This document shows, piece by piece, positions 8,891-15,406 of a stretch of DNA of 64,000 nucleotides. A program made the translations under genes and the position numbers. The DNA is taken from assembly GCF_021654575.1 (NCBI RefSeq), contig NZ_AP024488.1, positions 1,240,001 through 1,304,000 of the forward strand. Direction: 5' to 3'. This DNA is from Desulfoluna limicola (lineage in GTDB: Bacteria > Desulfobacterota > Desulfobacteria > Desulfobacterales > Desulfolunaceae). The notes under the pieces are model-generated. The model was given only the letters and a program-made list of their open reading frames with translations. It was not told where the DNA came from and did not search any database. Every line of letters starts with the position of its first letter. Position 1 is the first letter of the stretch.

Positions 8891-10192
8891 ATGCAGATCG
8901 TGACGACCCACAAGGGGACCGACTTCGACGGGTTGGCCTCCCTTATCGCCGCTACCATGATTTATCCGGATGCTGTTCCGGTCCTTCCCAAGAGTGTTAA
9001 CGCCAACGTCCGTGCCTTCATGGCCATTCATAAGGACCTGTTTGAGATCCTTCACCCCCGTGAGATCAATTACGATGAAGTGACCCAGCTGATCGTGGTG
9101 GATGCCAACACCTGGAAGCGTCTGGAGGGCGTGAACGCTCTGAAAGACCGCGATGATATTGTGATTCATATTTGGGACCACCATGACGGCGGAGACATTG
9201 ACGCCGACATGGTGCGAAATGAGGGGTATGGCTCCACCGTAACACATCTGATTCTGGAACTCGAATCCCGCCGCATGATGCTCACCCCCATGCTGGCCAC
9301 CCTGTTTCTCATGGGGATCTATGAAGACACGGGATGCCTTTCCTATCCCTCCACAAAACCGGAAGACGCACGGGCTGTTGCCTGGCTTCTGGATCGCAAG
9401 GCAGATCTAAATGTTTTGGGCGGGTTTTTAAGGCAAGCCTATGGCGAGAAGCAGAAGTCGGTTCTTTTCGAGATGATGAAAAATCCCGAAAGACGAAGGG
9501 TCAATGGGTACAACCTTTCTTTTGCTTCGGTACCCATCGAAGGGCATGTGGCCAACCTCTCCGTGGTGGTCAACATGTTTCTGGACCTGGAGAACAGCGA
9601 TGGTGCCTTCGGCGTCTTCTTTGATGAGGAGGCGGGCAAATGCATGATCATCGGGCGTGGCAAGGCGGAAAACCTGGACATGGGGAAACTCATGCGCAAC
9701 CTTGGCGGCGGTGGGCACCCGGGGGCCGGGGCTGCCCAGTTCAAGTCGGATTTTCATAACCCTGATGCTGTGTTCACCATGATCTGCAACTTGGTAGAGA
9801 ACGATCAGGTGGCATCCGTCCAGCTGGGAGACATCATGAGCTTTCCCGTGGTGTCCGTGGAGACCACCACCCCCATGGAAGATTTGGGGGTTCTCCTGCG
9901 AGAGAAGGGGTGCACCGGTGTTCCGGTGACCGATGACGGCAAGGTGGTGGGGGTCATTTCCCGTCGCGATTTTAAAAAGATTCGTAAGGAGGCCCAGCTG
10001 AAGTCTCCGGTGAAGGCCTATATGACGCCCTCGGTTGTGGAGATTGATTCCGAGCGAAGCCCCCTTGAGGCCGCGCGACTCATGATCAAGCACGATATCG
10101 GGAGGGTGCCGGTGGTGGAGGACGGGCAGATGATCGGCATTGTGACCCGGACCGACGTCATGAGGTACTACTACGATCTCGTCCCCGACTAA
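8891..10192 (+). CDS. DHH-family phosphoesterase with two CBS domains
   Basis: A 433-aa cytoplasmic protein. Residues 1-110 carry the DHH metal site (THKGTDFDGLASL, VVDANTW, IWDHHDGGD). A DHHA1-type substrate domain follows with MRNLGGGGHPGAGAAQ near residue 270. Residues ~315-433 form a Bateman pair of CBS domains (GCTGVPVTDDGKVVGVISRR and IGRVPVVEDGQMIGIVTRTD). DHH/DHHA1 enzymes hydrolyse short RNA oligonucleotides or cyclic dinucleotides; CBS pairs bind adenine nucleotides. In many Desulfobacterota this architecture continues into a tRNA nucleotidyltransferase/poly(A) polymerase domain, but here the protein stops after the second CBS. AGGAG lies 7 nt before the ATG. Confidence 0.85.
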   Translation: MQIVTTHKGTDFDGLASLIAATMIYPDAVPVLPKSVNANVRAFMAIHKDLFEILHPREINYDEVTQLIVVDANTWKRLEGVNALKDRDDIVIHIWDHHDGGDIDADMVRNEGYGSTVTHLILELESRRMMLTPMLATLFLMGIYEDTGCLSYPSTKPEDARAVAWLLDRKADLNVLGGFLRQAYGEKQKSVLFEMMKNPERRRVNGYNLSFASVPIEGHVANLSVVVNMFLDLENSDGAFGVFFDEEAGKCMIIGRGKAENLDMGKLMRNLGGGGHPGAGAAQFKSDFHNPDAVFTMICNLVENDQVASVQLGDIMSFPVVSVETTTPMEDLGVLLREKGCTGVPVTDDGKVVGVISRRDFKKIRKEAQLKSPVKAYMTPSVVEIDSERSPLEAARLMIKHDIGRVPVVEDGQMIGIVTRTDVMRYYYDLVPD

Positions 10193-10200
10193 TGTTTTCA

Positions 10201-10269
10201 TGGAAAAGGCTGGGCCACGTACTGTAAAAAAGGAATCCTGCCAATTTGATGTGGCCCATCCTTTTCCAC
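10201..10269. repeat. Stem-loop repeat, copy 1
   Basis: tggaaaaggctgggccac pairs with gtggcccatccttttcca around a ~32-nt loop (gtactgtaaaaaagg...). It is followed by ~120 bp (gggcgcaaggagcgggccgt...) that also recurs after copy 2. Confidence 0.8.
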
Positions 10270-10434
10270 CCTTCGGGCGCAAGGAGCGGGCCGTGGCCTG
10301 CGTTATCCTCCCATCGGAGTAGGGAACCTACGCCTTCAGGTCGGAATGCCTTGACCACGACCCGCTCCTTGCGTGAAAACGTGTCGCGGGATTGTGGGTT
10401 GTCATTCCTCAACTGTTTTTGATTCTGCATTATC

Positions 10435-10630
10435 CTTTCTTTGACGTTAAAAATCAGGTCTTCAGGTCGTAACGCTTTGCCCGCGAAGGTCTCCTACCGT
10501 GAAAACGTGTCGAGGGATTGTGGGGTGTCATTTCTTAACTGTTTGTGGCCCCGTGCTACCCACTCTCTTGAAGTAAGGATCTACTCCTTCAAGTCGTAAT
10601 GTCCTGCCCACGAAGGTCTCCTACCGTGAG
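10435..10630. repeat. Degenerate direct repeats within the stem-loop array
   Basis: Related units ending in cttcaggtcg, aaggtctcctaccgtga and gggattgtggg recur at about 10335-10400, 10455-10530 and 10575-10635. Nothing gene-like is present between 10193 and 11373. Confidence 0.55.
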
Positions 10631-10641
10631 AATGGTTTTCA

Positions 10642-10709
10642 TGGAAAAGGATGGGCCACGTACTGTAAAAATGGTGTCCTGCCAATGTGATGTGGCCCCT
10701 CCTTTTCCA
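10642..10709. repeat. Stem-loop repeat, copy 2
   Basis: tggaaaaggatgggccac pairs with gtggcccctccttttcca; same loop and same downstream sequence as copy 1. Confidence 0.8.
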
Positions 10710-10851
10710 CCTTACGGGCGCAAGGAGCGGGCCGTGGCCTGCGTTATCCTCCCCTCGAAGTGAAAAACCACGCCTTCAGGTCGAGATGCCTTGCCTACGA
10801 AGGGCTCTTGCCGTGAGAATGGTGTTTTCATGGAAAAGGCTGGGAGACATA

Positions 10852-10953
10852 TTAACCCGGCGGTTAAATGCATGAATGTCGAGGGGCAGTATCACCTCGA
10901 TAATTTGTGACATCTCTTTCAGCTTTGGCTTGCATAGTTAGTTGCCGGGTTAA
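10852..10953. mobile_element. 102-bp MITE-like insertion in stem-loop copy 3
   Basis: Inverted ends TTAACCCGGC and GCCGGGTTAA flank a 102-bp non-coding insert lying between tggaaaaggctgggagaca (10831) and ctgtaaaaaaggaatcctg (10956). Copies 1 and 2 show the uninterrupted site with a single TA; here TA is present on both sides (10850-10851 and 10954-10955). Inner AATGCAT/TGCATAG arms extend the inverted repeat. Confidence 0.75.
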
Positions 10954-11251
10954 TACTGTAAAAAAGGAATCCTGCCAATTTGATGTGGCCCATCCTGAAC
11001 CGTTTACGAATGGACGCGACACTCCCTTTGAAATCATCGTTTGCAGTATCTTCATGTATCGGTGCCATTGCAGCCTGTGAATTCCGTACTCCATTCTTTG
11101 CCCATTATCCTACCTGGGCCTCTGAGTTATTTCATGAATTATCACGGGGAACCTGATAGCTGATACACCTCTATCCGTAACCGCGACGTGTCGGGGACTT
11201 GTGTTCATGCCCATGGTGTCGGCGGTTTTTGGCGGGCGTAGACCTCAGTGA

Positions 11252-11338
11252 ACGCCATTGCGATTTGCCCTGAGGAACGAAGGGCAAATCGCAATGGCAA
11301 CCCGCTTTCGAGGTGGCTCACCTCGCCGCCGGAGGCAT
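11252..11338 (-). repeat. GCCTCCGGCGG-family repeat module, type I hairpin
   Basis: On the minus strand it begins gcctccggcggcgaggtgag 36 bp after the cobO stop, then the cgaggtgagccacctcg hairpin, cgggttgc and the cttcgttcctcagg core between gccattgcgattt arms. Confidence 0.85.
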
Positions 11339-11373
11339 GCTTTTTGTCTCATTAAAGGGGCTTGTACAATAGC

Positions 11374-11931
11374 TCAAAAATCGACCCCCGGCTGGGGCTC
11401 GATGCCTTTTCGGTAGGCGTGTTTGATCTCGCGGACTTCGCTTGCGGTGTCGGCTCTGTCGATGACTTCCGGGTGGGCGTCTCTGCCGGTGAGGATGAGG
11501 TGCAAGGGGGCAGGGCGCTTGTCGAGGAGGGCATGGACCTGGGGAAGGTCCACGAGTTTGAGGTGGAGGGCGTTGTTGATTTCGTCCAGGATAAGCAGGT
11601 CAAAACAGCCGGAGTCCATTTTGGTGTGGGCCAGCTCAATGGCTTCCTGAGCGTTTTTTCGGTGTTCGACATGCGAGTATGGGTTGCCTTCGATGCCGCA
11701 GAATCCTTTGCCGGTGGCGGTGAGCTCCACCAAGCCCTTGAGCTTTTTCACGCCGTCCCACTCACCGGAGTATAAATCCCCTTTCATGAACTGGATGATA
11801 CACACCTTCATGTCATGGCCTGCGGCTCGAAGCGCCATGCCCATGGCACTCGTGGTTTTTCCTTTGCCGTAGCCGGTGATGACCACCACCAGGCCGCGTT
11901 TTTCTTTGGGTTCGAATTTTTTGATTTCCAT
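11374..11931 (-). CDS. cobO: Cob(I)yrinic acid a,c-diamide adenosyltransferase
   Basis: An ATP:corrinoid adenosyltransferase that makes adenosylcobamide precursors in the cytoplasm. The 185-aa protein has the CobA/CobO/BtuR P-loop GYGKGKTTSAMGMALRAAG near residues 20-38, then CIIQFMKGDLYSGEWDG and DLLILDEINNALHLKL (Walker B-like). Length fits the family. It is a single gene. The start codon is only 9 bp from the end of a MITE-like element at 11940, so its promoter must lie in or beyond that element. It supports a cobamide-dependent metabolism (methyl transfer in the Wood-Ljungdahl pathway). Confidence 0.92.
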   Translation of the reverse strand: MEIKKFEPKEKRGLVVVITGYGKGKTTSAMGMALRAAGHDMKVCIIQFMKGDLYSGEWDGVKKLKGLVELTATGKGFCGIEGNPYSHVEHRKNAQEAIELAHTKMDSGCFDLLILDEINNALHLKLVDLPQVHALLDKRPAPLHLILTGRDAHPEVIDRADTASEVREIKHAYRKGIEPQPGVDF

Positions 11932-11939
11932 GGGGCCTC

Positions 11940-12181
11940 TTACCCGGATGTTTCACGAGTTGAGTGCACCCATATTCAAGGCATCAGAGCTGCAGATGTA
12001 GTGGTTTACCTCAATGCTCTGATAACGCAGAAGATGGGTGCACTCGGCTCGCCCGAAGGGTGAAAAAATCGTGACGTACATTTTGTGTTTTTGAAATACC
12101 TTAATTCTTCGCAGTGACTGTCATTGATGGCATGCTATTGCTTTGTAATTATTGTTTTTTTATGAAATATCCGGGCTGAGA
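11940..12181 (+). mobile_element. MITE-like element, RCCCGGATATTTC family (copy 1)
   Basis: Left end ttacccggatgtttcacgag, right end tatgaaatatccgggctga. Its left half contains gagtgcacccat/atgggtgcactc arms enclosing catcagag/ctctgata, a long internal hairpin. No protein is encoded. Five further copies lie in the window. Confidence 0.8.
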
Positions 12182-12201
12182 TAATTCTGGCCGTGGGGTT
12201 C

Positions 12202-12232
12202 AAAAAGGTCGGGCGGCCTTGTGGGCCGCCCG
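12202..12232 (-). terminator. Probable terminator for the receiver-domain gene
   Basis: On the minus strand GGGCGGCCC-ACAA-GGCCGCCC forms a strong stem followed by GACCTTTTTG, 114 bp after the stop of the receiver gene. Confidence 0.6.
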
Positions 12233-12345
12233 CAGGTCGGAAGGTTATGAGGCAGGGGTGAGGGAAACCCAACGCCTTCCTTTTTGAAGCGTATGGCCAA
12301 TGGTGAGGCAACCTCTCATTCGAGTTGGCTCACCCCGCCATTTGA

Positions 12346-12735
12346 TCAGGCGAGCAGCCGCTTGACGCCCTCCACGATCTCCTCTGTGGAATCGGGCCCT
12401 TTGGGAACATAGTCATCGGCTTCCATGGACTTCCCGTCGTAGTGAGAGTAGCGGGTCGAGCCCACATGATCGGCCACCGCGGTGAGCATGAGGATGGGAA
12501 TATTTTCATACTTTTCGTCGTTTTTCAGCTGGTCACAGACCTCGTAGCCATCCATTTCCGGCATCATGACATCAAGGACAATGGCATCCGGCGGATTGGC
12601 ATGCACTTTGTCAATGGCCTCATTGCCGTTGTAGGCCACCTCGGTGAGAAATCCCTCTTTTTCGAGCCTCTTCTTGATGACGAGGGTCATGTCAGGCTCA
12701 TCATCCACAACAAGGACACGTTTTTTTTCGGTCAT
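12346..12735 (-). CDS. Single-domain response regulator (receiver)
   Basis: A 129-aa protein consisting of one CheY-type receiver domain with no output domain. It has the acidic pair in VLVVDDEPDMT, the phospho-acceptor Asp in DAIVLDVMMPEMDG (about residue 53), the Thr/Ala switch in LMLTAVAD and the conserved Lys in DDYVPKGP. An insertion of ~15 residues precedes that Lys (VGSTRYSHYDGKSMEADDY), a pattern seen in orphan receivers of anaerobes. ATG 12735 has AGGAGG 6 nt upstream. It follows metF by 270 bp on the same strand; no cognate kinase is adjacent. Confidence 0.88.
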   Translation of the reverse strand: MTEKKRVLVVDDEPDMTLVIKKRLEKEGFLTEVAYNGNEAIDKVHANPPDAIVLDVMMPEMDGYEVCDQLKNDEKYENIPILMLTAVADHVGSTRYSHYDGKSMEADDYVPKGPDSTEEIVEGVKRLLA

Positions 12736-13004
12736 GGCAACCTCCTTTTTCGGCAAGGGTTCATGGCTCAGACGCAGCCCGTCTTCATTTGGCCTCGGCC
12801 GTTTGCGGGCTGTGCCTCCCCAGGCGGTTTTCCGCCCGGGGGGAATGGGTGTGGTATGTGGTGCAAGGGGTTACCCTTGCGATCATGCACAGGGTCGGGT
12901 CGGCTTCCAACGTCTTCGCGCTGAGAGTTTGTTTTATCCCGGGGCTCGGGTTTATTGCATGGGCAGCTCATGGGTGAACCGATAAGGCCTTGAGGGTCGG
13001 GAGA

Positions 13005-14006
13005 TCATGGCGTCGCTGCCGCTGCAGGCTCCGGCGTGAGCTCCTCCACCTCCGGGCTGAAAACTCCCACCTCCGGTCTGGGGTAGAGTCCGGCCCGCTG
13101 GACAATTTCAGGGACCATCTCCTCCCACTCAATGGCCATGATGTGAAACCCACAGACACCCTCCACTTGTTTGAGACGTTCGATGGTCTCTAAACAGATG
13201 TTGATCCCCTCTTCGGCTTGCTTCTCTTTGGGGGTGTCGCTCATGCGTTTGACCATCTCATCCGGGACGTCGATACCCGGAACGCGGCTTCGCATGTACT
13301 TGGCCATACCGGCGGTCTTGAACGGGGTAACCCCTGCCAGGATGTATGTTTTCTCATGGAGGCCCCGATCCCGGACGCCTTTCATCCACTCTTCAAATTT
13401 ATCCATGTTGTAGATGCATTGCGTCTGGATGAACTCGGCCCCAGCGGCAATTTTTTTGGCCAGCCGGGGGACCCTGATCTCAAAGGGGTCTGCAAATGGG
13501 TTGGCGGCAGCGCCAATGAACATTTCCGGCGGCCGACTGATTTTATCGCCACCGATGAAGAGGCCATCGTCGCGCATCTGTCGTACGACCTGGAGGAGCT
13601 GCATGGAGTCTAAGTCGTGGACATTCTGACCTGCCTTGCAGTCCCCGAAACTCTGGTGATCTCCGCTGAGGCAGAGGATGTTGTTGATGTCAAAGGAGGC
13701 CGCTCCCAGGATGTCGCTCTGCAGGGCGATGCGGTTCTTGTCCCGGGTTACCATCTGGAGGACCGGTTCCAATCCGGCCTGCTTGAGGCGGATGGAGGCC
13801 GCCAGACTGCAGAGGCGGGTCATGGATGTTTGGTTATCGGTGACGTTCACCACATCGACATAGCCTTTGAGCATGGCACCTTTGGTGTCGAGCACGGTGC
13901 CGTCGGTGCCCCGGGGAGGCCCACATTCGGAGGTGACGGCCATGTGGCCTTCGGCCAGGATTCTCTCCAGGCGACTTGAGGTGCGTGGGGTTCGTTTTGC
14001 TCTCAT
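13005..14006 (-). CDS. metF: Methylenetetrahydrofolate reductase, catalytic subunit
   Basis: A 333-aa FAD-dependent TIM-barrel enzyme reducing 5,10-methylene-THF to 5-methyl-THF. Family segments include VTSECGPPRGTD at the N-terminus, DVVNVTDNQTSMTRLCSLA, the region with NILCLSGDHQ, and AGAEFIQTQCIYNMDKFEEW. The last gene of an hdrCBA-mvhD-metV-metF cluster, it starts 3 nt after metV. In acetogens this arrangement forms one large complex that couples methylene-THF reduction to other electron carriers. It probably acts in the methyl branch of the Wood-Ljungdahl pathway, in either direction. The C-terminus ends in PEPAAAATP. Confidence 0.92.
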   Translation of the reverse strand: MRAKRTPRTSSRLERILAEGHMAVTSECGPPRGTDGTVLDTKGAMLKGYVDVVNVTDNQTSMTRLCSLAASIRLKQAGLEPVLQMVTRDKNRIALQSDILGAASFDINNILCLSGDHQSFGDCKAGQNVHDLDSMQLLQVVRQMRDDGLFIGGDKISRPPEMFIGAAANPFADPFEIRVPRLAKKIAAGAEFIQTQCIYNMDKFEEWMKGVRDRGLHEKTYILAGVTPFKTAGMAKYMRSRVPGIDVPDEMVKRMSDTPKEKQAEEGINICLETIERLKQVEGVCGFHIMAIEWEEMVPEIVQRAGLYPRPEVGVFSPEVEELTPEPAAAATP

Positions 14007-14009
14007 GGG

Positions 14010-14672
14010 TTACAGATCCTCCCGTACCAGGGTTCTCGGGCCACCGGCCCTGTCTGTGGACCAGTCCTGAATCGGAGCCAGGTCTTCGTAGCGGTCCAGC
14101 TGTCCCAGCTCTTTGAGGCGGTCGACAATGAGTTGCCAGGCGCAGGGCGTGTCCTTGCTGATTTCACAGCGGCCGTCCACGGACCCTCCGCAGGGACCGT
14201 TGAGCACGCGCTTGGCACACCTCGAGATGGGGCAGATGCCTCCGGTGCGACCCAGAACGCAGCTTCCGCAGGCCTGGCAGCGCTCAGAAAAGACACCAAT
14301 TTGCTCTACCCCGCCCAGAAAGGTTGTATTGAGGGCCGGAACGACCGGCTTGTCTTTCCAGAAGGCGGCGATAAACTGCACGCCGATGCCGCAGGCGGTG
14401 GAGAGGACCGCATCGGTTTCGTCGATGGCTGCCAGGACAGGGGCAAAGAACTCCTCTTCGCACTGCCTCTCGACGCCCCCTTCGGTGATCTCCATGGAGA
14501 CCCCTTCCTTTTTGGCCTTCATGCGAAGCAGTGAGGCGATGATGCCGGCCTCCTTGTTTCCCCCCTCATGACAGACGGCCACGCAGGTGTTGCAGCCCAG
14601 CACGAGAAGTCGCTTCCGGTCCTTGACCATCTCCCAGATCTCTTCCAACGGTTTCTGCTGTCCGACGATCAT
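14010..14672 (-). CDS. metV: MetV-type methylene-THF reductase zinc/iron-sulfur subunit
   Basis: A 220-aa partner of MetF carrying the 'MTHFR C-terminal' domain. Cysteines cluster in LVLGCNTCVAVCHEGG (residues ~20-35), STACGIGVQ and the C-terminal CQACGSCVLGRTGGICPISRC and LNGPCGGSVDGRCE segments. The last set binds metal. In acetogens MetV carries an Fe-S or zinc site and bridges MetF to the Hdr-like module. Its ATG overlaps the stop of mvhD (ATGA) and it ends 3 nt before metF, so the three are coupled. Confidence 0.88.
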   Translation of the reverse strand: MIVGQQKPLEEIWEMVKDRKRLLVLGCNTCVAVCHEGGNKEAGIIASLLRMKAKKEGVSMEITEGGVERQCEEEFFAPVLAAIDETDAVLSTACGIGVQFIAAFWKDKPVVPALNTTFLGGVEQIGVFSERCQACGSCVLGRTGGICPISRCAKRVLNGPCGGSVDGRCEISKDTPCAWQLIVDRLKELGQLDRYEDLAPIQDWSTDRAGGPRTLVREDL

Positions 14673-15145
14673 CGCTCATCTCCTTGGTGGTTTTCTATGA
14701 AGGGCGACGGCCCAAGCTCTTGGATGGTTTCTGTGAATTCACGACAGATCTCCGCCCACCTGGGCCCCATGGCAGCGGAAAGGTTGAACATTTCAAGACG
14801 CTCCGGCTCCAGCCCCACCTGGGTGATGAGCTGCTTGAGGCGGATGACACGTTTGGCGGCGTTTGTATTTCCTTCCAGGAAATGGCATTGGCCCTCGAGT
14901 CAACCCGCCACGAAGATGCCGTCAAAGCCCTTCTCAAAGGCCTGAAGCACATAGCCGTGGTCCAGCTTGCCGGTGCAGGGCAGCCGGATGGTTTTCACAC
15001 TGGTGGGGTAGGAGAGACGCATCACCCCAGCCAGGTCAGCGGCTGCAAAGGCGCAGTAATGACAGGCAAACGCGAGGATCTTCGGCTGCCAGATACTCGC
15101 ATGTTCCTCCTCTACGGTCTCCATCTTTGTCACCATCTCTGCCAT
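14669..15145 (-). CDS. mvhD: MvhD-like electron-transfer subunit, selenoprotein (Sec82)
   Basis: A 158-aa [2Fe-2S] protein of the hydrogenase delta / MvhD family that links HdrA to its electron partner. Residues 1-81 end in EKGFDGIFVAG; the next codon is UGA (14902-14900), after which the frame continues LEGQCHFLEGN and on to a stop that overlaps metV. Family members carry Cys at that place (FVAGC.EGDCH), so the UGA is read as selenocysteine. A short stem, TTTCC-TGGAA-GGAAA, follows 18-33 nt downstream, as expected for a bacterial SECIS. Other metal ligands are CHYCAFAAAD and PCTGKLD. Start ATG 15145 has GGAGG 4 nt upstream. It lies between hdrA and metV. Confidence 0.9.
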
Positions 15146-15178
15146 GGGTCCTCCATTTGAATGGAAAGGTATAAGCCT

Positions 15179-15219
15179 GCCTCCGGCGGCAAGGTGAGCC
15201 ACCTTGAAAGCGGGTTGCA
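15179..15219 (+). repeat. GCCTCCGGCGG-family module, type I hairpin (short)
   Basis: gcctccggcggcaaggtgag followed by ccaccttgaaagcgggttgc. The GCCTCCGG end faces the start of mvhD, 33 bp away. Confidence 0.85.
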
Positions 15220-15300
15220 TGTGGGCGTTTATCTCAGTCTATGAATTTTATCCTTGCCTCATGGTTCATCATCAGCCTTTAGCCTTTTTTTAAGGCTATT

Positions 15301-15400
15301 CACGGGCATCGCCCGTCAGCGAATGTGATCACCCCGAGGAACGAGGGGGGAGCATTCGCGAACCTGGGGCCCAGGGGCTCAGCCCCTGGCCGCCGGAGGC
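15301..15400 (-). repeat. GCCTCCGGCGG-family module, type III hairpin
   Basis: On the minus strand: gcctccggcggccaggggct then gagcccctggg (hairpin), caggttcgcgaatgc, the ccctcgttcctcgggg core, then cgggcgatgcccg. It begins 6 bp after the hdrA stop. Confidence 0.85.
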
Positions 15401-15406
15401 ATGGTT

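Noticed and set aside
8494..8958. Minus-strand 154-codon ORF upstream of the DHH gene
   Set aside because: It overlaps the DHH gene start, has unusual composition and crosses the candidate operator; no coding signals.
10193..11005. CRISPR array
   Set aside because: Repeats are 70 bp or longer, few, and separated by related rather than unique spacers; no cas genes.
11815..12063. ORFs inside the MITE-like elements (for example EGIRAADVVVYLNALIT-type frames)
   Set aside because: The frames are short, recur only because the element recurs, and are open in several frames by composition; no start signals.
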